The notes: generated from the sequence alone by a model not told the origin. Shown: positions 46,096-58,689, counted from the first letter of the stretch. The stretch: DNA of 64,000 nucleotides from Sternotherus odoratus (GCA_032164245.1 JAVMKO010000001.1:60990892-61054891), one strand, 5' to 3'. Numbers and translations: made by a program.

Positions 46096-46461
46096 CATCA
46101 TCATCATCAATCCTCTTCACTCCCGCTGGAGTATAAGGCACCAACAAATCTCCTCCATGCCTCCCGATCTTGGGCAAGCCAGCTGATTTCATTCCACGTT
46201 TTGTTCATCATCTTCAGTTCCTCTTCCACAGTTCTTCTCCAGGTACCCATTGGTCTGCCTCGCTTACGCCTTCCAGGTGGAGTCCATCTTAGGGCTATCT
46301 TAGGGTGTCTGGTGTTTTTCATTCGAAGAACGTGACCCAGCCACCCCCATCGTCGCCTTTTTAACTCATCCACAATGTTGATGATACCCGTGCATCTGCT
46401 AACTTCCCTGTTGCTGATGTGTTCTTCCCAGCGCACTCTAAGGATGCGTCGGAGGCAGCTC
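46096..46461 (-). mobile_element. RTE-type LINE 3' tail with target duplication
   Basis: On the minus strand, 46461 to about 46107 encodes the ORF C-terminus: INIVDELKRRRWGWLGHVLR, PGRRKRGRPMGTWRRTVEEE and WLAQDREAWRRFVGALYSSG. GWLGHVLRM...RRxRGRPxxTWRR is the conserved C-terminal block of RTE-clade LINEs, and the (TGATGA)n-like tail at 46096-46112 is the usual RTE 3' end. A perfect 10-bp target duplication ACTAGAGATT lies at 46086-46095 and 46462-46471. The frame is uninterrupted, so this is a young, 5'-truncated insertion. Confidence 0.9.
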
Positions 46462-46471
46462 ACTAGAGATT

Positions 46472-48236
46472 ACAGAACGGCTAACGAAGGGCTCTGCCCC
46501 GCCTGCTCTGTACAATGACATCTAGTGACAGGAACTTTTGCTTGCTTTTATTTGGTTTTGTTTTTCTAATTGTGTGGCCAGCTTCCTGTCTCTTTTGGCC
46601 AGGAGTCTGAGCTCCTGAGACTGGGTTCAAAAACCCCAGGAAATCCTGTTCAAATTGGGATGGTTGGTAAGTGTACCTAGGAGTGCTCATGGAGTTTATC
46701 CAGACTGCTACACAATTTTAGAGGGCTGTTTAAAAACGTGGTCTAGAGCAGTGTTCGCATTGCCTATGAAACTTTACTTTTTAACAATACTGAATAGTTC
46801 TCAGATTGAAATCAAACATTTGTACAATACACGTGTGTTTGTGATGTGTCTGCTCAGCTTTCTGCTACACATTTTTGGCGTACAACATAGAGATGACTGT
46901 TGAATGTCTCTTCCCTTCGTTATTCTCTCACCAAACTGTTTGAGTCATCACCCTAAACCATTCAGTACTGACATATTCATAAAGTAACATGGATATTATT
47001 TTTTTATGTATACTGGCTATTTGTTTATATGGTGGTGAATACTGTCCTTTAAAATTTATTAATTTGAATGGATGATATTTAGTCTTTTTTGTTTTTTCCT
47101 GGGTGTATTTAAAAGCAGGTTTCCCTTCTATTGCATTAAAGACTTCAGTTCAGACAGTAATGACCTGAATAGTGCCTGTTTTAATGTAATCTCTGCTGAC
47201 TGTTGTTCCAAGAATAAAAATTTAAGCCCAAAGATTTAATGAAATCCCTTGGGATTAGTGCTCACTGTGCTGAAGAAATTGCATATCAACCTTTTCTCTG
47301 CACTCTAACCATAAGGTTTGGTGTCTGAATAGGAGGGTGTCCAAGAGAGAGACAACTCTGAGTTCATCAATAATTTACATTTTTGTTACTTACAAACCTG
47401 GTATTTGGGATTCTGTTGCTATAGCAATCCATCTGGGCCTGAATGGATAGTGTTTTAAGTGGTGGTTGTATATGGATTCACAGTGTGTGCTTTAAATCCC
47501 ATGCTAAACTAATCCTTAGATCTGTGCTGTGAATTATTTGAGGCTTCAACAAAATCAGTGTTACTTACAGTTAATGTTACAGACATATTGAGCAAATTAA
47601 GCTTATTAAATATTTGAATATGAATATTGGGAAAGAGTTTGAAATTGCACTACATTGCAACTTTCATATGAATATGTTAGGCACTTAACAAATTTACACT
47701 ACTCCCTCTATTCAAAATAAATCTAATTTGTTGCAGATCTGGAATTTATGTAGGCTATATATTTTGATTTAAGATACAGACTGGCTTTCTACATAATATT
47801 TACATATCAGAATATTAGCTTGGCTTTCTTAGGTACCATTTTTATGTCTTCAGAACATCCATGAAAGTCAGCATACAGTATGACTCCAGGTTCAAATAAT
47901 CTGGTTTTATCTCGCTGTGATAGTAGCCAGGGTTCTAAGGCTACTAGAACAAGATTTTAAATTCCCCCCTGCTTTGCTAACATTGAACTAAATTTACTAT
48001 TTGCTGTTGAGGTTTTAAATCCAGCTTCATAAAGTCCAGCAGTTTTATTTCACACTTTGGTTTCAAATTTGCATGGTTTTGCAATCCCGAAATTCAAAAT
48101 GAAACTAATTTGACATCACCTGGTATCTACATAAAACCATAAATCTGCCCGGGGTCAATGAAAAATTCAAAGGCATCTCAGTGAACCTGAGCTGAGTTTC
48201 AAATTTACTCCAAAACCAGAAATGAAGCAAGTCTAT
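46472..48236. other. Unique AT-rich stretch
   Basis: No gene or bounded repeat recognised. Confidence 0.5.
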
Positions 48237-48430
48237 AGAGTCATGGATTCCACGACCAGAAGGGACCATTGTGACCATCTAGTCTGACCTCCTGTATGGC
48301 TCATAGAACTTCCCCAAAATAATACCTAGCACAGATCTTAGAAAAACATCCAATCTTGATTTAAAAATTCTCAGTGTTGGAAAATCCACCACGATATTTG
48401 GTAAATTATTCTAATGGGTAATGCACAATT
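48237..48430 (-). mobile_element. CR1 3' fragment, antisense
   Basis: gagtcatggattccacgacc, agaagggaccattgtgacca and tctagtctgacctcctgtat are the reverse complement of a CR1 3' tail of the same type as at 29480. It continues for about 100 bp into the 3' UTR/ORF2 end (cagtgttggaaaatccacca). Confidence 0.75.
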
Positions 48431-49039
48431 TCATTTGGCTTTTCTTTTTTATAAGAAAAGTTTCATGTGTTCATATCTAAAATTGTAGCCAAATCTGTCA
48501 TATGCCATCATTACTTTATTATCCCAAAATAAAGAAAGTCCACTTTGGAAAATATTCCCACTGTTCAAAAGAATAGATATGTAAATACACAATAAACTAA
48601 GCAGAATGAGGACATATTGATCCAAAAATGTAAGGAGACAGGAATTATTTCCATACAGAATAGACTTCCCCATTCATCTTGGGGTGCTGTACATGCAAAA
48701 CAGTAATAAAGTAAAAATGTCACAAATGGTCCAATAAGTCTTTATAAATGTTTAATTACTACACAGCTACTCTTTTGAAAAGAGTCTCTCAGAGAAGAAG
48801 CATAGAATAGAGGGGTCTAGTTTGTTAATATTTTTATAAAGGAGAGGGGTGCCATGTCTTTAGTAAACAAGTTCCAATCTACTTCTATTCCATTTAAATG
48901 ATTTAAAACAAAACCTTATTTATTTTAAAAATTATAGGTGACATTCTGGCTCCATTGAACTCCCCTTGCCTGTGTATTAAGATTTCACCGTATATCGACA
49001 TACTTGGCCTACTGGAGTAGGTTTATTTTAGTGTTTCCC
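48431..49039. other. No recognised feature
   Basis: AT-rich, nothing supported. Confidence 0.5.
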
Positions 49040-49082
49040 TAAGGGTATGTCTTCACTATAGGTCTAGGTTGATTTCCCTTAA

Positions 49083-49116
49083 TTCGATTTTCTAAACTCG
49101 AGTTTAGAAAATCGAA
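49083..49116. repeat. Perfect 34-bp palindrome
   Basis: Two 17-bp arms meet at a central CTCGAG with no loop (left arm ttcgattttctaaactc). It is close to the left terminus of the Harbinger element. Confidence 0.95.
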
Positions 49117-49198
49117 TCAGTGTGTCCCCACCAGGACAGCAGGTCGACAGTGGTCGACACTGTCTGTCCTTGAACTTTTGCAGGGGGTCGACATAGCC

Positions 49199-49237
49199 CG
49201 CATTGCACTGTGGGTAGGTAGCCCACAGTGCAATGCG
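49199..49237. repeat. Hairpin with 16-bp perfect arms
   Basis: cgcattgcactgtggg (49199-49214) pairs exactly with cccacagtgcaatgcg (49222-49237) across a 7-base loop. Confidence 0.95.
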
Positions 49238-49324
49238 TGCTGGACCCCCCCCCTGCCCAAGCAGCCCCACGGACCCCCCCGCCCGAACAGCCCCCCCCTC
49301 GCCGTACCCACCCGCCCGAGGGGG

Positions 49325-49900
49325 GGTGGGGGAGCCAGCGCGCGGCTGCTTGGGCTATCGGCTCAGCTGCCTGGTGAAATTGACCAGACAGCTGAGCCGA
49401 TCCCTCAAGCAGCCCCGCGCGGGCTTCCCCCCCCCCCTCAGCAGCCCCGCGGACACCCCCCCGCCCGAACAGCCCCCCAACAGCCCCCCGCCCAAACAGC
49501 CCCCCGCTGGACCCCCCCCCGCCCGAGGGGGGGGGGGAGCCGGCGCGGGGCTATCGGCTCAGCTGCCTGGTGAAATTGACCAGACAGCTGAGCCGATCCC
49601 TCAAGCAGCCCCGCGCGGGCTTCCCCCCCCCCTCAGCAGCCCCGCGGACCCCCCCCCGCCCGAACAGCCCCCCCAACAGCCCCCCCGCCCAAACAGCCCC
49701 CCCGCCCAAACAGCCCCCCCGCTGGACCCCCCCCGCCTGAGGGGGGGGGGAGCCGGCGCGGGGCTATCTGCTCAGCTGCCTGGTGAAATTGACCAGACAG
49801 CTGAGCCGATCCCTCAAGCAGCCCCGCGCGGGCTTCCCCCCCCCCCTCAGCAGCCCCGTGGACCCCCCCCCGAACAACCCCCCCCTCGCGGGGCTGCTCG
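49325..49900. repeat. About 200-bp tandem unit with hairpins
   Basis: Three copies of a unit whose core is an 18-19-bp-arm hairpin: atcggctcagctg-c-ctggt, loop gaaattg, accag-a-cagctgagccgat. Copies start at 49357, 49553 and 49766 (spacing 196 and 213 bp), the third with one change (atctg). Between cores lie C-runs and gcccgaacagcccccc-type short repeats. The proline-rich open frames (49178-49916) are artefacts of these C-runs. Confidence 0.9.
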
Positions 49901-50119
49901 GAGGTCGGAGGCTTAACTTCTGATGCCTCTTCACTAGCCCACAGTCGAGCTTGTAATGTCGAATTTAGCCTTACTTCTCTCGTTAGGCAGGAGTTCCGAA
50001 ATCGATCTTGAGGGCCCTTTAAATCGACTTTAAGGGCATGTATGTGAAGACAGGTACACCTTTAATTCGACCTAACGTCGTTAAGGTCGAATTAAAGTGG
50101 TAGTGAAGACATGCCCTAA

Positions 50120-52217
50120 AAAAGGTTTATTTTGATCCCCTTACTTAATGGAACTGTTCTCGTGTAGGGTACTATTCTGTGCAACTGGGGGAGGGGGAGT
50201 TAGAATGAGATCCAAAATGGCTTTATTTTGTTGGGTGAGTAATCATGAGTAAATGAAATAGACGTTGCAGGTTATTTATGTGACTATTTAGTGCCCTGAA
50301 GTATCTTTTGTAGACACCATATGTAAAATATAGATTATGTTTCAAACAGATATTGTAAAATGAAGCCAAGCATATCTAAATGTATTTTATTCTGTTGGTA
50401 TTTCTAATGGCTTTCATTAGAAAACTGTTTCCTTTCAAATACCATTGAAATTAAACCAAATCGGGCAAGAAACTAGTAATGTGACAGATGCTACATCTGT
50501 AGCTATGGAAATGTAGTTGTCACTACAGGGGACCTTTTGCACTGAAGACCCACAGGAGTCCATAACTAAATCTGAGTAAATTAATCTTCCAGCACATCTC
50601 ATCAAAAATATTCTGTTTAATAGTAAGCAATAGAAGCACAGATGAACTTCCATTGTAGAGACGTTTTAGATCTTCCTTTTACAACACATTTTTTATTTCT
50701 TTTGTATCTCTATTGTATTTCTGAACTCTGATAGTAACTTTGAGAAGAATTTCAGTATTTAGTCTAAGCAAACCCTTCTGATCGTTGGTTCTATGATTTT
50801 TTTAAAAAAAATATTGATTCAAGGCTGCTAATGTGTTACCAACTGTAAGGGAAACTCCCTCTGTTAAGACCAAGGAAGGTAGACAGGCTCTCTTTATTTT
50901 TCACTTAATAAACCACGTAACATGACCATGATGTTGCATAATTTTGTTTCACTCTTTTTTATCTTCTCTGGATCAGGGACTATATTTTTATTCAGTCCTT
51001 TTGATTAATACTCAAGTGGTGATCTATATTTTTATAACTTTCGCTGGCATTCTCTGTCTTTATGGTAAAAAGAAATAGTTTTCATCTGAGACACATAGTG
51101 ATAATATGACACAGCTTGACACAGACAGTTCATATAAACAGAGTAAGACTGAGACAGTGTACAACAGCGCAGGTGTGACTCTGTGTTAATTTGTCTGAGG
51201 TTTGGTAGTTCTGTCTGTTTTAATACTAAATGTACAGGTGATCTGAACCCCAGGGGCAAGTTTGGATCCAAATGTCTAGCTGAAGCATATCGTTGTCATG
51301 AGCCAAATGTCAATATGCTACAATTTGGGAAGGTTCAGATTGGGTCTGAATTTCAAATTCCCAAATTTTGGAGGGTTTGAACGAAAGTTTGATCTAGAGG
51401 TTTGGTTCAGCCCACTGTAGAAATAAGAAGCTGGCATCCAGGAATTTGGATTAGGCCCAATAGTGGCAGAATCAGAATGTATACTGTATCTAAGAATGAC
51501 CAAAGTCATTGTTTTGTATGCATGCATGAGATTACTTGCACATGAACTGAAAAATGTGGGGAGGAAATTAGTTCATTCCACAGCTCTGTGTTGCTAGATT
51601 ATTCTAAACCTAACCTCTTCTTTTTGAAATAATAGTTTCCTGTAATCCTGCCTCCTGTAATTCTATTGCTTCATTGCTCCAGAACTCTTCATCATGTTGT
51701 CATACCAGTCACTCTGCTAGATGGAGGAGCTAGAACATATAGCCTTGAAAAAGTTTAAAAATTAATGTTCTATCCCAAAGGCTGCAAAATAACGTTTTTT
51801 CAAAGTAATGGAATATGTAAGCCACCCAGCTCCATTGTCCAACAGGTGTCTCTAGCTGTGACATGTAGAGGAATGGTTTTGGGGACACCACAGTGACTGG
51901 AAGAACAGCATAGGAGCTAAAATTAATGCTTTAGTTTTTATTTTAAAAAAGGGGTGGGGGGAAGCAGATTTAGAATATTTTACCTGCTGAGTCCTTTGCT
52001 AATTATCTTTTTTTAAAATATGTTAAGGATTCATATGATAAGGTTTGATGGTTTTCGAAGAGCTCAGCGCTAAGTACTGCCAGTGTCATTCTTCTGTAGA
52101 AAGGTTGAGGTAAAAGTGGAACTGCATTTACTTCTCTTTATAACCCTCCAGCTGGCTTTCTGGTCTCCACTGCATCAAACAAATTGCTCATCTTCACTTT
52201 TAAAAGATCTGTACTGC
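50120..52217. other. Unique AT-rich stretch
   Basis: No supported gene or bounded element. 51220-51420 has repeated word pairs (tttggga, gtttgga, ggtttggttcag) that could be an old repeat, without clear ends. Confidence 0.45.
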
Positions 52218-52341
52218 CTCGTCTTCACTGCTGTTGTTAAAACTAGCAAAATTAGTACCCGCTCTAACTAAATTTAAACTAGTGTGGGTATGCCTACCTG
52301 AGTTGCAATGACACCTGCATTTGTGGTAGAGACATAACTTT
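52218..52341. mobile_element. Possible Harbinger-like MITE
   Basis: ctcgtcttcactgctgttgt at the left and gtggtagagacataac at the right resemble the inverted GTCTTCACT/AGTGTAGACATACC termini of Harbinger MITEs. The interior aaactagcaaaatta/ aatttaaactagtg fits this loosely. Confidence 0.4.
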
Positions 52342-52448
52342 TGTGTATGCTCTAAGGTTAACTTAAAAAAAGACGAATCTATGGCATGAAGTAAATTCCC
52401 TAATTTGTTTTATGCATATGAGAAATCAAATTAATGTTTTTCTTACAG

Positions 52449-52504
52449 AAACCTGGAATCCTGAACAAAGAAAAGAGTTGATCGCAGAATCTGTATTTTG
52501 AACA
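52449..52504 (+). other. Candidate 56-nt spliced exon
   Basis: An acceptor-like tract (attaatgtttttcttacag) ends at 52448 and a near-consensus donor, ACA|GTAAGTAG, starts at 52505. The 56-nt segment is open in one frame for 16 codons (TWNPEQRKELIAESVF) and then meets TGA three bases before the donor. The other frames stop within 11 codons. It could be a non-coding or untranslated exon, or a final-codon exon followed by a 3' UTR intron. I do not recognise the peptide. No neighbouring exon is identified in the window. Confidence 0.35.
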
Positions 52505-55500
52505 GTAAGTAGTTTGATTACACATTATAAAGATGAAAATTGTTTTTTTAAACCCTACTCTAGGTAACTTTCCACATTTGCCTTTCTTCTACGTGTGTAA
52601 AATTTAATGTAGTAAGCCATTTCTGCCTTCTCTGAAAACTCAATTTCATTTCACTGGAGTGGATTTTTATTAATTTACCCTACAATCCTTTTAGATACAC
52701 TGCATGGATTATCATGATCTTATCTTTGGGTTAGTACATAGTGAAAATATTGGTGTTGCTTTTACTTTTGCTAACAAAAAAGGTGCATTGTTGTAATACT
52801 GGAAGTTAGGAAAGTAATAAACAAAAAACTGAAAATTGGTCAAATCTGGGATTCTATGTAGTTTAGTGATAAAACAATAGCTGGCTCCTGGGTTTGAGAT
52901 ATACAATTCATTTGATGTGGACAGGATGAGGAGAGAATTCTGTGTTATCTATTTAATCATTAGTTCAGAATCACAATGTGCGGACATAGTCACCTACAAG
53001 CTTAAAACATACAGCTGTTCTGTAAAGATTAGTCTTTGATTTCTACTGCTTCATAATGCCTCAGGAAATTAAAATTGTCTGCAGAGATCAGACAATGAAC
53101 CATGATGTCTGTGTTGTGAATAATATTATTGGTGTCTTCTTTTAAAAGATTTTTTCAGGTTGGTGATGAAGTTCAAATTGTGGTCTGAAAAAAATGCGGA
53201 CTGTTTTTTATTTCTAATCCCCAATAGTATTCTTTGCAGAAAATAGCAAAAGGTATAATAGTCCTGTATTTTTGGGTATCAGAAGTGACAACTCTCTGAT
53301 AATCAGCATAAATAAATGTGTTTAAAGCATTTCTAGTTACAGTTCAATCCAAACAGCTGCTGTGTATTATGCACTAGTAGAGGCTGCCTCTTTGTGGCAG
53401 AATATTGTGGGCAATATGTATTGTACAAAAGACAAAGGCTATTCTTTACTATTCTTTATATACTGTATAGTGGAAATGAGGGACTTTTCATGGTCATATT
53501 TGAAATCTCTATTCAAATAACTAGTTTGTTGTATAATCCTATATAGAATAGAATAGAATCACATATTATGAAGACTCAACCACACTGTGGCCAATATACT
53601 GTGGTTACATAGAAGATCCATGGGAGGCTGTAGGGGGGGATTTATACATGTAATTTTTAAAAGCCAGAATACAGCCCTTGATCTCTGTATGTACCCAGGT
53701 TCAGTGAATGGTTTTAAGATTCAGTTAATCACTAAAATCATGAAAGGAATTGTGTGACATTCTGTTAATGCTGAGTCAAGCGGTATGCTTCTTTGAAAAC
53801 CTTAACCTCTACCTTTGCTGTTGTTCATATTGCACCCAAAAGTAGGCACTTTACCAGAATAGAGTGAATGCATGTCCTATGCCCTGGGGAGCTTATCGTC
53901 TAAAAAGAATGCAACATGTTGATAACGTTTTATCTGTCAACCGGTATAATGATTGCAACCAACTCTGAGCTCTTATTTTCCATTTTTAACTATACTAAAT
54001 ATATTTTTATTATTGCAAAATATGCTTAATTTTTTATGCTTTGTTCATTTCTTGCAACTTTTGTCCATTCACCCCAAACTTTACCCTTTCCTGCAATCAT
54101 TATCCCCATTTATCCCCATTTCCTACTGATCGTAACCCCATCCACTCCTCCTCCCCACCATATAGCCACTCAACAACCCCTAACCTCAGTTAGTTTCTCA
54201 CTGCATACTCCCAAAAATCACCCTTTCTACCTTTTTTCAGTGTTGGCTTTTAGTATGTTTCAAGTTAAAATATTACAGTATACAAATCAGCCACTATAGA
54301 TAAAATTGAAATTACAAGCTAAACTAGTGTCCTAAACTAGGCAAAATATTTAATTTCCAAGTGTAGTATGGGATAGAGGTCATGTGTGTCAAGGCAGCCT
54401 GATGATGCAGTGAATAGGTTCTTATACATATATCTAAAGAAGTTGAGGGGGATTGCAAAACATGAAATATGGATGAGCTGCTGCAATTTGTATCTGAAGT
54501 TAGACTGCAAAAGGATAGCTTTTTGACATTGGAAAAAGGTGCAAATAAATCAATTATAATTTTGCCTCAAAGGTTTAGGTTCAAGCAGCAGATCATTGAT
54601 GGAGGTGTACATGGATTTTAGCAACTCCCCAGTATTTTGTGTTGCATTAATGGTTTATGCATTACAAGAAATGCCATGGACCTTTATATTTCTGTCTACA
54701 GAAGGTGAATTTCTCTATCCTCCCTACACATTCACATCCTCTCACAAGTCCTCCTCGCTTGTCTTCCTCGGCTAACTGGCTAGAACTTTTTAAATAAAAC
54801 AGCTGTTTCAAAAGAGTGTGGATTTATTTGTGTACGTGGAGAATAAATTAATCAACTTTCACTGGTGCTCCATCACATACAGATTCCTTCCTTCCCCCTG
54901 GCAGAATAGGATGATGGAAGCTTTTCAGACTATCCATTACTTAATTTATCAGTCATGGTATTATGTTTATAGAATACAAATGACCTATCCATGAATATAT
55001 AATTACAGAAATGGAAAAATACAATGATTATTTAACATTTGTAATACATAGTTTATTTAATAACCTCTTTGGAGTATACATTAGAAATTATAATTAACAT
55101 AGAAATTTATTTTTATCTTATACCCAGCATCTGCAATAAGTCACATTACTAACTTGATCAGGCTATATATCCAACCATATAGAGTAAATTCAACTCACAT
55201 TGGCTTTGTACCATTCAGCTTAATGTTTTTCACATGAATTGTACATTCTTTATGCACTAGAACATTGTCATTCATTTGACCTAGGATAATAAATTATTTA
55301 TAACCATTTTATAGTATTTTTATTTCTCAACCGTTTCTCGTAATGAAAATCCTGAAATGTCTAGAGTTAGCGTAAAAATGCAGATCGTATCTCAAAAATA
55401 GGAGGAATATAACGAACAGTGCATTAAATGCTCAATTTGTTTAGCTATAAAATATGACATTTTGAATTATGTTGATGTGTTATTTTACAGTGCACTTACA

Positions 55501-55549
55501 GGTGCCCAGAAAATGCACAGAAGACTGACTTCTTCAGATATTCAGTCTA
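52505..55549. other. Unique AT-rich stretch
   Basis: No gene recognised. The 87-residue frame at 54036-54299 is low-complexity (Pro/Ser/His) with no family resemblance. Confidence 0.5.
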
Positions 55550-55800
55550 AGGCCCTAGTTCGGGAAAACACTTAAGGAAGTGCTTAATTTTAGGCAAATA
55601 ACTACATCCCAAAGTTCAGAGGGGTAGCCGTGTTAGTCTGTATCCACAAAAACAATGAGGAGTCCAGTGGCAGTTAATCTTAAAGGTGCCACTGGACTCC
55701 TCGGTTTTATCTCAAAGTTAAGGACTTGCTGAAGTACTGTCCTGAACAGGGATACTTTCCTAACTCCCATTGACTTCAGTGGGCTTTGGATCAGGCCCCA
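55550..55800. mobile_element. Palindromic MITE, interrupted
   Basis: ggccctagttcgggaaaaca with cttaaggaagtgcttaattt at the left faces ttggatcaggcccc, preceded by agttaaggacttgctgaagt, at the right. The inverted halves flank a foreign insert at 55614-55705. Words such as cattgacttcagtggg are typical of this repeat type. Related text (gcacttaagcaaatacttaa) is seen at 56212-56270. Confidence 0.5.
55614..55705. repeat. Hairpin-ended retroelement fragment
   Basis: gttcagaggggtagccgtgt, tagtctgtatccacaaaaac then a hairpin with perfect 16-bp arms: gaggagtccagtggca (55657-55672) and tgccactggactcctc (55687-55702), loop gttaatcttaaagg. The word ttaaaggtgccac matches the 3' tail of the Penelope-like element at 37790-37805 (ttaaggtgccacaggactc), so this is probably a terminal fragment of the same element family. 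Confidence 0.55.
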
Positions 55801-58239
55801 AACTTACAAATGGATCTGCGTGAGCACATCCCTGTGTTTGCATGGAGCTCTGTTGATTCCAGTGCAGCTGCACACCAGTGCCCGTTCTATTTGTGTACAT
55901 ATGATTGCAATATTAGGGACTTGATGACAAACCATTGACGATATAATATAGACCATCAAGGTGGATGAGCAAGGAAAATCACAGGTTATGAATATACACT
56001 TATGTACTTACTTTGTTTAGGCAGACATTTCTAGTCTGTGTGTCTTTGATGGACTTCTTTTGTTGTTGTTAAAAATACTCCGCTGCTTACATTTTAGGAG
56101 TGACTCGAGCGAGGCTACAATGTAGGCTTGTTGAGTACATTTGCAATAATGTCAATCATGTCTTCCAAATGTATAAAGCTCTGGTTAATAAAAACATTCG
56201 TATTTAAGACAGCACTTAAGCAAATACTTAAATTAAGCATGTGCTTAAGTTGCATTTAAGTTATTTGTCCCATTATGTTTAAAAAATAGCCATCCCATAT
56301 CATTATTACATCTTTGTCTTCTTGCTATAGAACTAGTGATAATGAAGGGGCTGACTTATCTCCCATCGTCCTATTGACTTTAATGGGAGCTGGCTCAGGC
56401 TCTAATGCTCTTCCTAGAGCTCTGCTCATTTCTGTTTATTTTAATGAGAGTTCATGCAAAGACAGAAAGATCATGGAAGGGGCAGCCATCTTAGCTTTTG
56501 CTTAGACACCAAAGTAAGTGTAGGAAGAGGGGGAGGGATGCAAATATTTCTGTGATATATTTTTTTAAAACTTTTACCATCTTCATTTAAAATGCAGCAG
56601 CCCTTGTCATCTGGCTTTGATATTTTAAAAGTTCAGAATCGTGCGGCTGTGGAGGAAGAAAAGAATCTTGCAATATGTGTACCACAAGCGGTGTTCATCA
56701 TCCTTCCGCATTTAACTGCAATCAAATTTCATCTGTCACTACACATATTTTGGTTTATCATGTAATTGACAGCTTTGATGGTTTTTAATGGCTGTCTGGT
56801 TAATGACAGGTTTTTTCCCATTATTTATGCATAATAAAGACAAATGCATGTAATGTATTATAAATTAGGAGACTGCACAAATCAACAATCAGTGCATGAG
56901 GAGCCTGGTAGAACTATAGTCTGCTACAATGAGATGAGAGTGGACTTATTCTATTGAAAATAATTGCATGGGCAGTTTCATTCCATTACTTCTAGAGGAA
57001 CTGAATTCATGTTTTACTTATTAGCTCACAAATACCCAGAATTATAGTGTGGTGTTTACTCTAACTTGTGTTCTGAAGCTACCGTAGTATAGAACATTCA
57101 TATATTATAATATCCAAATGAACTGGTGCTGTGGGAAGCAGGTATTTTGATTTTGGAACCATCAATTTTGTATAAGATGAATTTATAAAGATTTGAAAAG
57201 AAATAAGTCAGTGCTTTCTGAATCTTTCATGGCAATCAGGAAAATGTTATGTTTCATTAAAATAATATACATGCTTTAAAATCTAAAAGCATCATGCAGT
57301 CACACTCATTCCCCATGCTCCTAGTTTTCTGATTGCCCATCACAATTTGTGTGCATATGCCACAGCTGTGGATAAAATAATTTATTATAATGGTCACACT
57401 ACCTGACTTACTCCATGGTTTTCTCACATAAACTAATTTTACATAATTTCTATGAAGGTACAGCCTTTTTGTTGCTGCAGGATATACCATTTGCACAGAA
57501 TAGAATGATTTATTTGTTTTTACCTCTTTTTGTTGTTGTCTAAGCAGTACATTCTTTGTGACTGGCCTGCTCATGATTTCGTACGCACAAAAACTATTTT
57601 CCTTCCCCCATCACTTGTCTGTATCTGATATTAGGACTACAACATTGCATTTTCAGCTGAGAAACAGCAGACATAGATTTAGATTCTGTAGTGCTTTGAG
57701 CGATACTAGTTATGCAACCTAATTTTGTAAAATGGCTGTCTACATACTTCCCTGGGGCTTCAGTTTAGTTGTCCTCTATCATTTTAGCACCTTGATTGAT
57801 TATTCTCTGCTATTTAATTTATCTTCTGCTTCTTAGCTTTTTCTTCAGTTGGCAAACACATACTTTTCTAGACACATTTTTAAATGCAGTGCTTGCCAAG
57901 TGCCCTAGAAGTCACTTTTTCCCCCTGAGAATTTAGCCATTAAAACAAATGATCGGCTGATAATATTGTCTATTGTCCATGGACTCTAAATCTGAAATTA
58001 TTGGTTGTCAAATTTTCTATTATAAATCCAATTTTACCAGGGTTTTCAACTCCACTGTGTAAATTAATTCTGACATATAAGGATGCAGCCTTGAAACTGT
58101 ATGTGTACTGCCCTCTGCCCTGCAAATAACTTTTAAGAAACTTCTCCTTTTTATTTTTATGAGCCAAATTCAGCATTGATGTGGCTCTGTCAGCTTCAGC
58201 TGAATTACCCAAGGTACACCATTAGAATTCCACCTCCTT
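55801..58239. other. Unique AT-rich stretch
   Basis: 56212-56270 resembles one arm of the palindromic MITE at 55550. Otherwise nothing supported. Confidence 0.45.
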
Positions 58240-58360
58240 TAGACTCATAGACTTTAGGTTCAGAAGTGACAATCATGCTCATCTGGTCTGATCTCCTGCA
58301 CATTGTAATAGACCCCTAACCTCTGGCTGAGTTACTGACATCTTCAAATAGTGATTTAAA
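58240..58360 (-). mobile_element. CR1 3' fragment, antisense
   Basis: actcatagactttaggttca, gaagtgacaatcatgctcat and ctggtctgatctcctgcaca are the reverse complement of the CR1 tail type seen at 29480-29526. Confidence 0.75.
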
Positions 58361-58689
58361 GACTTTATACACTATAACTGCAAATTTACTGGTTTAATAT
58401 GATTCTTTGTAATTCATTGACTGTATTCACTTTAAAATAGGAAAGTAAGGCTGTGTTAAGTGTGTTGGTTTACTACCTTTTGACATTTTAAAATATGAAA
58501 TAACCAACACACTATTGTGACTTTAAATTAGGTTACTACATACACACCTGGGAATATTTTTCCATTTAAAAAACTCAGGATTTTTTTGCATGAAGATTTT
58601 GTGTGTCTGTACATTTGGCAGCAGGAGTGACATGACTGACCATAACATTTTCAAGGAAGCTACTGCAGTTTATTAGGTCTGTGGTCCAT
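58361..58689. other. No recognised feature
   Basis: AT-rich, nothing supported. Confidence 0.45.

Larger units (their letters stand above)
49043..50116. mobile_element. PIF/Harbinger element, repeat-filled
   Basis: Termini GGGTATGTCTTCACTA and tagtgaagacatgccc (one mismatch as inverted repeats) are flanked by TAA on both sides (49040-49042, 50117-50119), the 3-bp TWA target typical of PIF/Harbinger. Subterminal ttaattcga/tcgaattaa words recur on both sides. No transposase is present. The interior has a perfect 34-bp palindrome, a 16-bp-arm hairpin and a reiterated GC-rich unit, listed separately. Confidence 0.88.

Noticed and set aside
49178..49916. 227-residue proline-rich frame
   Set aside because: It follows the C-runs and the 200-bp tandem unit of the Harbinger element and has no domain.
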